A stretch of 64,000 nucleotides of DNA from MWEI01 sp964600235 (GCA_964600235.1 CAZRIV010000005.1:143373-207372); one strand, 5' to 3'; numbered from the stretch's first letter, positions 33,285 to 41,573 are shown. Numbers and translations are program-made. Notes: generated by a model not told the origin, from the sequence alone.

Positions 33285-33781
33285 TTCTGCCGTCTCTCCT
33301 GTATGGCCTTGAGCGCCTCGATACAGTTGTGGGCCTGGTAGAAGCCCAGGAACCGCAGGTCGCCCGTTTTGAACCTGGCCTGCAGGAACCCGCGCAGGCT
33401 GAGCTCGCGGTTGCCGAAGCCATCTTTTGCCCAGTACCACTTCATGCTGTCCCAGGCCGTCTCGATGGCGGCGAGCTGGGCCGGGGTGGCCATGTTACCG
33501 CTTCGACTCTTGCCCAGGGCGTCGCGCCATTTCATCTTGTATCTCACAAACCCGGAGTACTCGTGCCTGGCCGGCTCCTTCTTGAAACCGCAGGCCCGCA
33601 GGTGATCGATCACCCGCTCGAAACCGTCCTGGTCGAGGAGGGTGCAGGAGTCCACCCCGGCCACGCTGGCCAGCATGTCCCGGTAGGTGTCGTCGTCAAG
33701 GCCCAGCCGGCGCACTGCCAGCTTGACGAGCTTGACCTGTGCTTTTGTGATGGATGCTCCGGTTGTGCGCGGCAGGCTCAT
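33281..33781 (-). CDS. gemA: GemA / Mu gp16 family protein (DUF1018)
   Basis: A 166-residue protein of the gp16/GemA family: start with ITKAQVKLVKLAVRRLGLDDDTYRDML, VAGVDSCTLLDQDGFERVIDHLRACGF, MATPAQLAAIETAW and a C-terminal LRFLGFYQAHNCIEALKAI. In Mu, GemA alters host gene expression and DNA supercoiling. It is a marker of transposable phages. It overlaps genes on both sides by four bases. Confidence 0.9.
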   Translation of the reverse strand: MSLPRTTGASITKAQVKLVKLAVRRLGLDDDTYRDMLASVAGVDSCTLLDQDGFERVIDHLRACGFKKEPARHEYSGFVRYKMKWRDALGKSRSGNMATPAQLAAIETAWDSMKWYWAKDGFGNRELSLRGFLQARFKTGDLRFLGFYQAHNCIEALKAIQERRQK

Positions 33782-34131
33782 TTGTGGCCTCCCTTACTGT
33801 CTCTCAATATCCAGGCCCGCAGAAACTCGTCCGAGGTGGTGGCCCCGATGCTGCAGGCGAGCTGGTCGCACGCGGTGATCCGCAGGATGTGAGCGCTCAT
33901 GGTGAAATGCCGGTTCCACGATTCGGTGCCGAATAGAATGAGAGGGCTGCGCATGTGTCTGCAGACGACGGATGACTTGTCGGGCAGAAGGTCGGTCGCG
34001 AGCAGGAACCCTCCCAGGCCCAGCTCGACTATCGTCCCGTACCCGCTCAGCGTTCCCCTGTCCATGCCCAGCTTCATCATAAAATGGGCGCGGGTGCGTA
34101 CACGCTCACATGTCCTGCGCTCCTCAGTCAT
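33778..34131 (-). CDS. PilZ-like protein in the early operon
   Basis: A 117-residue protein. RxxxR motifs near the N-terminus (R6-R10 and R10-R14 in RRTCERVRTRAHF) are followed by a strand and the segment IVELGLGGFLLATD, which sits where PilZ domains have (D/N)xSxxG. The second motif is degenerate (E for D/N, G for S). PilZ domains bind cyclic di-GMP, so the protein may sense it or only keep the fold. The gene overlaps the small membrane peptide and gemA, so it is a true member of the phage operon. Confidence 0.5.
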   Translation of the reverse strand: MTEERRTCERVRTRAHFMMKLGMDRGTLSGYGTIVELGLGGFLLATDLLPDKSSVVCRHMRSPLILFGTESWNRHFTMSAHILRITACDQLACSIGATTSDEFLRAWILRDSKGGHK

Positions 34132-34228
34132 TGTCGTCCCCGTTCAATATGCCGGCTCCCCTGATAAACAGGTAAACGGCTATCCCCGCAATGCAGACGC
34201 AGAGCGTTATGGGCAGCCAGGTCATCAT
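34124..34228 (-). CDS. 34-residue membrane peptide in the early operon
   Basis: A short frame begins at ATG 34228 (MMTWLPITLCVCIAGIAVYL) and ends at TGA 34124. Its ATG overlaps the stop of the gene before, and its end overlaps the ATG of the PilZ-like gene, the same four-base and eight-base coupling seen along the operon. Nearly the whole peptide is one membrane segment with an acidic tail (NGDDND). The exact fit in an otherwise 97-base gap supports a real gene. Function unknown. Confidence 0.6.
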   Translation of the reverse strand: MMTWLPITLCVCIAGIAVYLFIRGAGILNGDDND

Positions 34229-34893
34229 CCGGCTATGCCCCTGAGCAGGTGCTCGGCCTCGCGGATCTTCTCCTCGATCTGCCGCACGGTAGTTTTCGGC
34301 ACGAAGATTCCGCTGAAGTTGCGCTGCAGCGCCTTGATCTCGGCCGCATACTTCTGCGGGTCCGACTCGATGCGGGCGAGCCCCCTGGTGATGAGGCGCA
34401 CAAATGCCGGCATGGGGTCGTTCTCGGGAGCGAGGTTCATGCGCTCGATGGCCTGGGCGCCTTCGGGCTCATCGAAACACAGCGTGAGCTGGTCTATGAT
34501 GTCCACATAGGCCGCTTTGCGGCCCCGGCTCATCTTCATGAGCCCGGTCATAACCCTCTTGCGGCGCGCCTCATATACGGCCGCTTCCTCCTCCGGGCTC
34601 CCTGGCAGCCAGTAGCCGCCTCCGTTGCCTGGCATGGAGCAGATGGGCAGGAGATGCGTATTGATGAGATGGTTGGTGAGCTCCCGCACGTTGCGTTTTG
34701 CCTGCTCCAGGTCGCATCCGCCGAAGACCCAACCGGCCAACGTGTTTGCGGGGATGGCGCTCTCGCGGCCCTGGCCCTGGCGCTGCAGTATGTCTATGCA
34801 GCGCTCCTCAATGGTTGTCAGCGTGGCGCTGTGTTCTCCGGCATCATTTATGCCCAGGTCGGCGTGGGTGATGGTGGTGTGGGAGTCCATCAT
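34225..34893 (-). CDS. Hypothetical early protein, possible winged-helix N-terminus
   Basis: A 222-residue protein. Residues 25-95 (ERCIDILQRQGQGRESAIPANTLAGWVFG, VRELTNHLINTHLLPICSMPGNGGGYWLP) look like a winged helix as in replication or regulatory proteins of prophages. The rest is helical with a basic RRKRVMTGLMKMSRGRKAAY. It overlaps both neighbours by four bases. No family named. Confidence 0.6.
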   Translation of the reverse strand: MMDSHTTITHADLGINDAGEHSATLTTIEERCIDILQRQGQGRESAIPANTLAGWVFGGCDLEQAKRNVRELTNHLINTHLLPICSMPGNGGGYWLPGSPEEEAAVYEARRKRVMTGLMKMSRGRKAAYVDIIDQLTLCFDEPEGAQAIERMNLAPENDPMPAFVRLITRGLARIESDPQKYAAEIKALQRNFSGIFVPKTTVRQIEEKIREAEHLLRGIAG

Positions 34894-35525
34894 GCCTGCT
34901 CCCCGATGGGATAACTCCGTGCTAAGTCATATATGATCTGCTCTTCAAATGTCCGGATCTGTTTCGCGGCCCTGTCTTCTATGCACTCGCGTAGACCCGG
35001 CACCAGCGAAAAATCAATAGAGGTAGGGGGTATGCCTCGGACAGGGGCCTGTTTGTGATCAGACTTCAGCTTTACGGGTTTCTTGGGTTTTCTTGTGCTT
35101 GGATATTTTTCATCCAAGGTCCCGTTTGCCCATAGCCGGCCATAGTCTTGATCACATAAGCCCCTGGCCTTGATAAGCTTGTGCTTCTTGCATTCCAGGC
35201 ATATCCCCATCTTGGTCGGTTTGCCCATAGCTGTTACCTCCTCTTTCTTCTCCACCGTGGCAGGTGCGGCCCCTGGTGTTTTCCGTCTTTCCTCCACCTC
35301 CCGGCAGAGGCGCTGCCATTCCGCGCAGCCCTCGCAAGCCATTGGCATATACCCGCTGGCCCGCATGCGCGCTCCCTCGGTCCCCGGCGGCAATGAAACC
35401 GAACCCCCCCCCAGCCTGGGTTTTGCCCGGTTGGCCGCGCATGCCTCGGGCGACAGGATGCTGCTGGTGCGATCGCACCGGAAGGTGTTGCGCTCTATCC
35501 AGTCCAGCTCTCTCGCTTTGTCCAT
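34890..35525 (-). CDS. Cysteine-rich early protein with a strong internal start
   Basis: Start set at ATG 35525 (MDKARELDW) with CGGAGTG before it; ATG 35540 is an alternative. The protein of 211 residues has two cysteine clusters: CDRTSSILSPEACAANR with a later MACEGCAEWQRLC, and CLECKKHKLIKARGLC, probably zinc-binding. Between them an in-frame ATG at 35228 has AGGAGG placed 7 bases upstream, which would give a 112-residue protein with only the second cluster. So it may be one gene with two products. Function unknown. Confidence 0.58.
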   Translation of the reverse strand: MDKARELDWIERNTFRCDRTSSILSPEACAANRAKPRLGGGSVSLPPGTEGARMRASGYMPMACEGCAEWQRLCREVEERRKTPGAAPATVEKKEEVTAMGKPTKMGICLECKKHKLIKARGLCDQDYGRLWANGTLDEKYPSTRKPKKPVKLKSDHKQAPVRGIPPTSIDFSLVPGLRECIEDRAAKQIRTFEEQIIYDLARSYPIGEQA

Positions 35526-35526
35526 G

Positions 35527-35949
35527 TCAGCACTCCGCATAGGGGGGCATTTCAAGGAAATGCTGCCTTGCGTAGGGCGGGTTGTATATCCAGACCACAG
35601 GGCCGCGGTGTGTATAAATGCAGTAGAACTGGTCTGGCAGGTGTTTGCCCTGGCTGACCGCCTCATTGAATGCCGCCTGCATCCTGGCGTCGAGCTCGCG
35701 GAGGACCTGCAGCTCGCCGTCTGGATTCAGCGCGGGTCCGGGCTCGGGCTGTATGGCCTGCACCCGGCGATTGTAGGCCTCGACCTCCGGATCATCGCCG
35801 GCGCCGCCATCTTCAATGCCCCCTGTCGGATCTCGGTGGTCGCCTGCTTGCTCCTCCATGCGCCGGCCGTACGTCTGCAGCCCGCGCCAGGTCATGAATG
35901 CAACCATAGCCAGCAGGACCGTTTCCAGGATTGCCTGCCCCATGCTCAT
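35527..35949 (-). CDS. Membrane-anchored early protein
   Basis: A 140-residue protein starting at ATG 35949, overlapping the previous stop (ATGA). One N-terminal membrane segment (AILETVLLAMVAFMTWRGL) is followed by an acidic linker and a helical C-terminus that ends FYCIYTHRGPVVWIYNPPYARQHF. No family recognised. The topology would leave the bulk in the cytoplasm or the periplasm depending on the flanking charges. Confidence 0.6.
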   Translation of the reverse strand: MSMGQAILETVLLAMVAFMTWRGLQTYGRRMEEQAGDHRDPTGGIEDGGAGDDPEVEAYNRRVQAIQPEPGPALNPDGELQVLRELDARMQAAFNEAVSQGKHLPDQFYCIYTHRGPVVWIYNPPYARQHFLEMPPYAEC

Positions 35950-36533
35950 TTCAGGCACTCCTTGCGCAACAGCGCCTCGACGGCCATAAGCGAGTTCCGG
36001 GCCGCGATCACGTCTCCGGCCTTCAGCTCGCGCATCATTTTCCACCCGGCCGACATGGCCTCCTGGATGGCCCGTTCCGTCCTGTTCATGCCCATCCGCA
36101 CATACGGAGCCCGGTTTTGATCCATGCCGGGCTTGATCCGGTAGCGGAACCGCTTCTTCTCGTCACGGCCCAACACATCCAGAACCCCCTGCTTGTTCAG
36201 TTCCCGGATATATCTCTTGCAATAATCAAGAGATGCGCCCGAATACATGGCAATATCCCAGATGCTGAACACCTTGCTCAGCCGCATGGCGCGCCAGGCC
36301 TTTTCCAGCAGCTCCTGCGGCCGTAACGGGTCCGGGTCGCGCACAAACTCGTAGACGACCCCGGTGATGCCCATGCCGGCGGACTCTCTCAGTGCGCCCT
36401 TCCTGACCAGGAGCGCCATCTGCGTATCGAGCGTCTGCTTGTCTGTAATGCCCAACGCCCGCCGGCACTGCTCCACGGATGAGCACCCCATGCCGCGGAA
36501 ATAGTCGAGGACCAGGTCGGCCAGTGGGCTCAT
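35946..36533 (-). CDS. Winged-helix-type DNA-binding early protein
   Basis: A 195-residue protein starting at ATG 36533, overlapping the MuB-type gene stop (ATGA). Two helix-turn-helix-like parts are seen: DLVLDYFRGMGCSSVEQCRRALGITDKQTLDTQMALLVRKGAL with a wing, and FSIWDIAMYSGASLDYCKRYIRELNKQGVL followed by RFRYRI. Its C-terminus is helical (AIQEAMSAGWKMMRELKAGDVIAARNSLMAVE). Placed straight after A and B, it may help replication or regulation. Confidence 0.62.
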   Translation of the reverse strand: MSPLADLVLDYFRGMGCSSVEQCRRALGITDKQTLDTQMALLVRKGALRESAGMGITGVVYEFVRDPDPLRPQELLEKAWRAMRLSKVFSIWDIAMYSGASLDYCKRYIRELNKQGVLDVLGRDEKKRFRYRIKPGMDQNRAPYVRMGMNRTERAIQEAMSAGWKMMRELKAGDVIAARNSLMAVEALLRKECLK

Positions 36534-37240
36534 TTCTTCTGCTCCGGTATCACCTGCAGCACGGCCGCGCGGGCTGCATCCGCCGAGATGGTCTTGGTGG
36601 AGTTTGCCCGGGCCACGATTTCGGCTGTGGAGAGAGTGAGCTCGATGAGCCGTATGTCGCCGCCCGTGGCTTTCTGCAGCACGTCGGCGGAGTCGCCCGG
36701 CACCTGCAGGTCGAATGCCTCGCGGGCGAAGCCGGTGATGTCGGTGGTGGTCATGGGCTGGAATTCCATGACGGCGCAGCGCCTGGACCAGACCCTGCGG
36801 TCGCGGTTCATCATGTGGGGCAGAGCCTCCTCTCCGATGAGCACCCAGGGAACCCGGGCGATCTTGCAGAGGTCGCGAACCGTCTCCAGCAGGCGGGGGC
36901 CGATGAGGTCGGCCTCGTCGAGGATCACCGGGACCCTGCGCTCGTTGGCCAGGTCGATGATGGCATCGAACGCCGCCTTCTTGCGCCTGGGGATGTTCTC
37001 CTTGGGCAGGCCGTAGGCGGTGAGTATGTCCTGATACATCCACAGCACGCTCCAGTCGCGCAGCGATTCCACCAGCACGCAGTCGTTCTGGGTGGCGTAC
37101 CACCTGGACGTGCGGGACTTGCCGCGGCCGGCGCGGCCGAAAACGAGCGCCAGCGAATCTGTGCCCATGCGGTTTTCCACCTGCTTCATGGTGGCGACAA
37201 ACCGCCTGACATTGTCGGTCATGACGAATACCGGCTTCAT
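36530..37240 (-). CDS. B: MuB-type transposition ATPase
   Basis: A 236-residue AAA+ ATPase. Walker A is GRAGRGKS at 35-42; Walker B is VPVILDEAD with D108 and E109; a sensor-like VPWVLIGEEAL and arginines in WSRRCAVMEF follow. In Mu, B forms filaments on DNA, selects targets and activates the transposase. AGGAGG lies 4 bases before the ATG. It follows the transposase gene by 12 bases. It is shorter than Mu B (312 residues), as in BcepMu-like phages. Confidence 0.9.
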   Translation of the reverse strand: MKPVFVMTDNVRRFVATMKQVENRMGTDSLALVFGRAGRGKSRTSRWYATQNDCVLVESLRDWSVLWMYQDILTAYGLPKENIPRRKKAAFDAIIDLANERRVPVILDEADLIGPRLLETVRDLCKIARVPWVLIGEEALPHMMNRDRRVWSRRCAVMEFQPMTTTDITGFAREAFDLQVPGDSADVLQKATGGDIRLIELTLSTAEIVARANSTKTISADAARAAVLQVIPEQKK

Positions 37241-37252
37241 CGAGCCTCCTCT

Positions 37253-39529
37253 CTAGTGCATTTGTGCGGCATGGCAATCCTCGCCGTGCTGCTGGATAAT
37301 CCCGTCATAGTAAGGCTTCAGCATAAGATACTGCTTGCTCTGCTCGTATTCCGCCATAAGGCTGAGCTGGCCCTCGGTGAGCTGCTCTCCGGCCAGCCTG
37401 GACCTGAGGTGGTGTTCGTAGGCGTCGCCCTCATTGATGAACCGCACCTTGGGCTGGGCATCCAGGTGGATCACCTCGACCTTGGCGGCCTCGGTCTCGA
37501 TGTGCTCGATCTCCGCTGGGGTGAGGTCCGATTGCAGGGCCGCGATCTGCTCGGCCGGCGCGGCATCCGGGATGGTCAGCCAGGGCACGCGCTTCGCGGC
37601 CTGCCTCCAGGAGGACTCGGTCTCCTTCTTGAGGCGCTTCTGGTCGGCCAGCTTCTGTCTGAGCGTCTCTCGATCGAGTTTGGTGCCCTGGGCCGCCAGC
37701 GGATGCACCAGGCTGACAGGCAGGGCCGAGCACAGGAACGTGGTGCCGTCTGCTGTATAAACATGGACATAGGCCATGTCGAGCATGTCGTAGCGCACCA
37801 GTACCGGTGACCGGTACCCGTATAGGGCATCGTCATAGTAGTGCTGGCCGAGCAGGGTGATGCCGTTGCGGTGGACGTGCTTGATCTCTTCAGTCATCAT
37901 GAGGTCGCGGAGCTGCTCTTCGTCCACGCCGGACCCCTTGCCTGCGTCCCATATGTCGCCCGGCTTCTGTCCCTTGATGCCGGAATGCGGCCGGTTGGCG
38001 TATTCTTCCCATGCCCATGTCCGGATGATCTGCTGTGCTTCCTGGACGGTGGGCACATGGGGGTTGTGCAGCTGTTTATGCAGGCGTTCGTTGCGGTGCA
38101 TATGCGCCGGCTTATCGGGTATGGAGGCGCCGGAATAGCTCGGTATCAGGCGTTCCAGCTCGTTGAACGTGCCGAAAAACCTCTCCACCACCTTGGCCTT
38201 GGCGTTGTACGGCTTGGCGAAGTGGGTGTCGATGCCAAGCCTGGCATAGAGGCCGCGGATCCCGGCCTGCTCGAAGTCGGTTTTCGCGGTATCATCGGTG
38301 AAAACCTTTGCCCTGAAAGCCTTGCCGTTATCGAGATAGACGGCGCGCGGCATCTTGCCCAGGGCGCGGATGGCCCGGCGGAGCGCCGCGTGTATGGTCT
38401 GGATGTTTTCGGAGAACATGATGTACCACCCGGCCGGGAAGCGACTGGCCCAGTCGAAGAACATGAGCAGTGTGGCGCGCCCTGGGCGCCCGGTGAACGG
38501 GTTGATAATCTGGAAGTTGAGCGGATGGCCGTCGGCCACGAGCACGTCTCCCACTGCCAGTGCGGATATGTCGCGTTCGAGGTAGGGCAGGGTCTTTTCG
38601 GTAAGAGCCTTCTCGCCCTCCCGGGCGAATACCCACTTGTCGTAGTTGGCGGAGCGCCAGTCGAGCAGCGCCCTGCGCATGGTGGCGTCCGATGCCGCGG
38701 TCGGGATACACCGCTGCTCCAGTTCCTTCCTGGCCCAGCGGATCACCTGGGAGACACGCAGCCGGTTCGGATGCAGGGCGAACTTGAGCATGGTGTCCAT
38801 CTCTTCCGTGCTCACCAGCCGCTTGCCCCTGCGGTGCTGGCCGTATTTCTCGGCCAGGACGGTCATGTCGTAGCCGCTTTGCTCGAGCCGGCGGCACCAC
38901 TTGTCGAGAGTCTTCATGGCCACGTCGCCCAGGGCTGCATATATAATAGGATACGAAACCCCGGCATTGTACTGCTCGACGAACGCGGTAAGGGAGTCCT
39001 GCCGCGTTATCGCCCCCATCGGCCGGCGGGCGCGCAGGTACTCCATGCACAGGTCGTATCTGGCGGCCGCGGTGCGGTTCTGTTGTGGGGTAAGGCCCAG
39101 GCATATGGCCGATGTCGTCTCGGTTGTGAAAAAAGCACCGGGCGCAGGCCGATCCTGCGCCCGGTCATTGAGGAGGTTTCCGCCAGCGATAGGCGGACTA
39201 CTGATGACCGTTGCATCTGAGTCGGGTATTTCGGTGGAGCTATTCAGCGCCGCTTCGCGCGCGGGATCATCGTCCAGGTGCCCGTCTCTTGCTGTCATGT
39301 TGATCGTTTGCAGCGACGCCGAATACCGCCTCCGAATGTCGAGGGGGAGACCGGAGAGAGGGTAAAAGCGGATATTATTGCCAGGGTGCATTTCTTCGAC
39401 ATAGGGCCAACTTTCGCGCTGAGCTCTTTTCTCAACAGATCTTTTGCCCCGCCCCATTAGTTTCGAAAGCTCTCTGTGGGAGAGAAATGTCTCATAGCTA
39501 TTTTGATATGGAACGAGGTGGAGGCCCAT
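37253..39529 (-). CDS. A: MuA-type DDE transposase
   Basis: A 758-residue transposase. The N-terminus (YETFLSHRELSKLMGRGKRSVEKRAQRESW) is the Mu-type winged-helix DNA-binding domain, followed by further helix-turn-helix regions to about residue 300. The RNase-H catalytic core holds D333 (VADGHPLNF), D400 (YLDNGKAF) and E449 (KVVERFFGTF); the 67-residue spacing between the aspartates equals that of Mu (D269-D336). The C-terminal third would bind MuB. It should cut at the TG/CA termini and bind the repeats described here. Confidence 0.95.
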   Translation of the reverse strand: MGLHLVPYQNSYETFLSHRELSKLMGRGKRSVEKRAQRESWPYVEEMHPGNNIRFYPLSGLPLDIRRRYSASLQTINMTARDGHLDDDPAREAALNSSTEIPDSDATVISSPPIAGGNLLNDRAQDRPAPGAFFTTETTSAICLGLTPQQNRTAAARYDLCMEYLRARRPMGAITRQDSLTAFVEQYNAGVSYPIIYAALGDVAMKTLDKWCRRLEQSGYDMTVLAEKYGQHRRGKRLVSTEEMDTMLKFALHPNRLRVSQVIRWARKELEQRCIPTAASDATMRRALLDWRSANYDKWVFAREGEKALTEKTLPYLERDISALAVGDVLVADGHPLNFQIINPFTGRPGRATLLMFFDWASRFPAGWYIMFSENIQTIHAALRRAIRALGKMPRAVYLDNGKAFRAKVFTDDTAKTDFEQAGIRGLYARLGIDTHFAKPYNAKAKVVERFFGTFNELERLIPSYSGASIPDKPAHMHRNERLHKQLHNPHVPTVQEAQQIIRTWAWEEYANRPHSGIKGQKPGDIWDAGKGSGVDEEQLRDLMMTEEIKHVHRNGITLLGQHYYDDALYGYRSPVLVRYDMLDMAYVHVYTADGTTFLCSALPVSLVHPLAAQGTKLDRETLRQKLADQKRLKKETESSWRQAAKRVPWLTIPDAAPAEQIAALQSDLTPAEIEHIETEAAKVEVIHLDAQPKVRFINEGDAYEHHLRSRLAGEQLTEGQLSLMAEYEQSKQYLMLKPYYDGIIQQHGEDCHAAQMH

Positions 39530-39531
39530 AT

Positions 39532-39975
39532 TTATCTCTTTATCCCTGCGGACACTTCTAGCCTGAGAATCTCTGCATCGAGTTCGCGTCTTCGCTGTGT
39601 CAGTTTGGCCAGTTTCACCAGCTTGCCATCCTCTGGGCTGATTACCTCATGACCTAGGGGGGCAAGTAATACTTTGAACGGCTCTACACTCTGGGTTGCT
39701 ACGCAGAAGGCTGGCAGGTGCTCGGCGCGCAGGCCGTAATCCTGGTTATTACTGGTGTATTTGTCCAGCATATCCTTGCTGATGGCCCGACCGACGAGCT
39801 CGCTGATCTTTGCGGCCACTATGTAGCGGGAATCGGAGGTCAATGCCCTAACGGCCTTCTCGAGGCTATCCCGAAATAACATGCTCACATCCAAAGGTCC
39901 TTCTGTTATCTGGTTGTCAAACAGCTTCTGCTGGACTGACATAAGACCGGTCAAATCTTTTCTCCTAGTTGACAT
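39532..39975 (-). CDS. Conserved early protein between ner and the transposase
   Basis: Start set at ATG 39975 behind GAGGGGG; 147 residues. The middle (SRYIVAAKISELVGRAISKDMLDKYTS and LRAEHLPAFCVATQ) resembles the layout of phage regulators of CII/Cox type, and the last 40 residues (KLVKLAKLTQRRRELDAEILRLE) are coiled. A gene like this is commonly found upstream of the transposase in BcepMu-type phages. It may be a DNA-binding regulator. Function not established. Confidence 0.58.
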   Translation of the reverse strand: MSTRRKDLTGLMSVQQKLFDNQITEGPLDVSMLFRDSLEKAVRALTSDSRYIVAAKISELVGRAISKDMLDKYTSNNQDYGLRAEHLPAFCVATQSVEPFKVLLAPLGHEVISPEDGKLVKLAKLTQRRRELDAEILRLEVSAGIKR

Positions 39976-40089
39976 AGACAACCCCCTCGAATCTGATTAT
40001 ATTAAAAGTATAGGGCGTCAGTGTTGCCGCACCGCCGCCCAGGAGAAGAAAGGAGGATCTTAACTGATAGAAAGGTGAGGGCTTAGTCA

Positions 40090-40299
40090 TCAGGAAGCTT
40101 TCCTTCTGGGCTCAGAACCCCAGAGTTTTTTATAGGGTATGCCCAACTGTTCAGCGATATACTTTTCCACACGGCGTGATCGCCCTCGGCGTGCAATGAT
40201 GATGGATACGGTGGCCCCGGATATTTTCAGGGCTCGGGCAATCTTGGTTTGGGGTATTCCATGTTCGACTAACAGCGCTTTAATTTTGTGAGGAGTCAA
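40090..40299 (-). CDS. ner: Ner-like transcription regulator
   Basis: A 69-residue helix-turn-helix protein (KIKALLVEHGIPQTKIARALKISGATVSIIIARRGRSRRVEKYIAEQLGI) of the size and place of Mu Ner, first gene of the early operon and divergent from the repressor. Ner represses early transcription after infection. The only frame start is TTG 40299, with GAGGT about 9 bases before it; no ATG is in frame. Confidence 0.75.
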   Translation of the reverse strand: MTPHKIKALLVEHGIPQTKIARALKISGATVSIIIARRGRSRRVEKYIAEQLGIPYKKLWGSEPRRKAS

Positions 40300-40351
40300 T
40301 TATTGTGACCTCAACATTTATTTATTTAGACTATAAGTTGAGCTGAATACT
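40300..40351. promoter_or_regulatory. Divergent promoter-operator region between ner and the repressor
   Basis: A 52-base AT-rich gap. CTCAAC (40310-40315) and GTTGAG (40337-40342) form an inverted repeat with a 21-base AT-rich middle that holds TATAAG and TTTATTTATTT. This is where both repressor and Ner should bind to switch early transcription. Exact -35/-10 boxes are uncertain. Confidence 0.55.
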
Positions 40352-40918
40352 ATGTCAACCATAAATTACGCTGAACTTAGTTCTCGCATCAAGAAAATAC
40401 GTAGCGATGCGGACTTAAATAAAAATAAGTTCGCTAAATCATTAAAGATATCTCCTACTTTTATTGGAGATATAGAATCAGGGAAAAATAAAAAAATAAG
40501 TCCTTCTTTAGCTAGGCTTATATCAATACAATACGGATTCAGTGAGAAATGGATTCTATCAGGTGAAGGTGTAATGAAGCTCCAAGCTCCTATACCTCCA
40601 GCTTCTGAAGCAGCTCAAAAAGTCTCATCCGCCATCACTATGGCTCTGCGGGTTCTTAGTTCCGATACATCTTATGCTGATGCCCTTTATCTAAACATTG
40701 TTCATTTTGATCGCGCAATTCAAGCCGAAAAACAACAAACGATAGATGCGACGCGTTTATCTACGCTTGAGAATCAAGTGGCTGAGCTCGCCCAACAGGT
40801 CAAAGCTTACCAGGAGGAAAATAGATATTTAAAACAACTCCGGTCTTCGGAAGAGGAATCTGCCCTCATAGACGCGAGCTCAGGGTTAGATCAGACCTCT
40901 TCCCCGAAGACCAAGTGA
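40352..40918 (+). CDS. Phage repressor, XRE family
   Basis: A 188-residue protein on the plus strand. Residues 8-70 are an XRE helix-turn-helix (RIKKIRSDADLNKNKFAKSLKISPTFIGDIESGKNKKISPSLARLISIQYGF). The C-terminal part is a coiled coil (RLSTLENQVAELAQQVKAYQEENRYLKQL) for oligomerisation. There is no S24 peptidase domain, so RecA-triggered self-cleavage is not expected. It is divergent from the early operon, as Mu c is. The gene is clearly AT-rich compared with the rest of the prophage. Confidence 0.85.
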   Translation: MSTINYAELSSRIKKIRSDADLNKNKFAKSLKISPTFIGDIESGKNKKISPSLARLISIQYGFSEKWILSGEGVMKLQAPIPPASEAAQKVSSAITMALRVLSSDTSYADALYLNIVHFDRAIQAEKQQTIDATRLSTLENQVAELAQQVKAYQEENRYLKQLRSSEEESALIDASSGLDQTSSPKTK

Positions 40919-40967
40919 TTATTATTTATTAATTACCCTAATATAATAAGGTATAGGAGGTGTTTAA

Positions 40968-41264
40968 ATGGTGTTCGTATGGTTTTTGCTATGGATCATT
41001 TTAAGTTTTGTTGTGGCTCATCTTGCTGAAAAAAAAGGGAGGTCGGTTGGTGGATATCTTCTCCTCTCATTAATTCTTAGTCCAGTGATAGGTTTACTGT
41101 GTTTGTTGGCTGCAGGAGAAAATAAGGAGCGCCTCGAACTTAACGGCCTCCATGATGGATCATTAAAAAAATGTCCTAATTGTGCTGAATTGATTAAAAA
41201 CGAGGCTCGCGTTTGTCGATTTTGCAATAAAGAATTTTGGATTGAGGCGGCGCCTAAAGAATAG
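40968..41264 (+). CDS. Membrane protein with C-terminal zinc ribbon (lysogenic accessory gene)
   Basis: A 98-residue protein with two membrane segments (VFVWFLLWIILSFVVAHLA and GYLLLSLILSPVIGLLCLLA) and a zinc ribbon (KKCPNCAELIKNEARVCRFCNKEF). AGGAGG lies 7 bases before the ATG. It is downstream of the repressor on the same strand and so is probably expressed in the lysogen; membrane proteins at this place often block superinfection, but that is inference. It shares the low GC of the repressor gene. Confidence 0.72.
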   Translation: MVFVWFLLWIILSFVVAHLAEKKGRSVGGYLLLSLILSPVIGLLCLLAAGENKERLELNGLHDGSLKKCPNCAELIKNEARVCRFCNKEFWIEAAPKE

Positions 41265-41573
41265 CAATTGTGTATGGGAAATACTTTGCCCATTCAAATA
41301 TAACGAACACTAATTATAGCATTTGTTATATTTATAGTATCTTCCCCTATTTTGTGAAAATTAATTTTTTTTCGTTTCGCGCTGTTTCGCGCTGCGCATC
41401 ATTGAACGTTGTTTACACCCGATTTCAATTCAATTATGCGTCAACAACCCTGTTTGAATTAACTGCTCAAGTTCTTGCCTGCCACAATCCTTACTCTATC
41501 TCTAAATCTGCTCTTAGCGCCATCCTTCTCCTCGTAGCCTACGCACATTCACCTCGCCCAGGGCGGGTACTCT
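41265..41573. other. AT-rich stretch between accessory gene and left-end sites; no gene
   Basis: An ATGGG...CCCAT stem with one bulge near 41274-41293 may end transcription of the accessory gene. The rest is AT-rich with a short repeat TTTCGCGCTG near 41375-41395. The only long frame runs on through the transposase sites and has no coding character. Confidence 0.5.

Noticed and set aside
33281..33781. Host origin of the gemA-like gene
   Set aside because: Its four-base overlaps with both neighbours and its family place it firmly in the phage operon.
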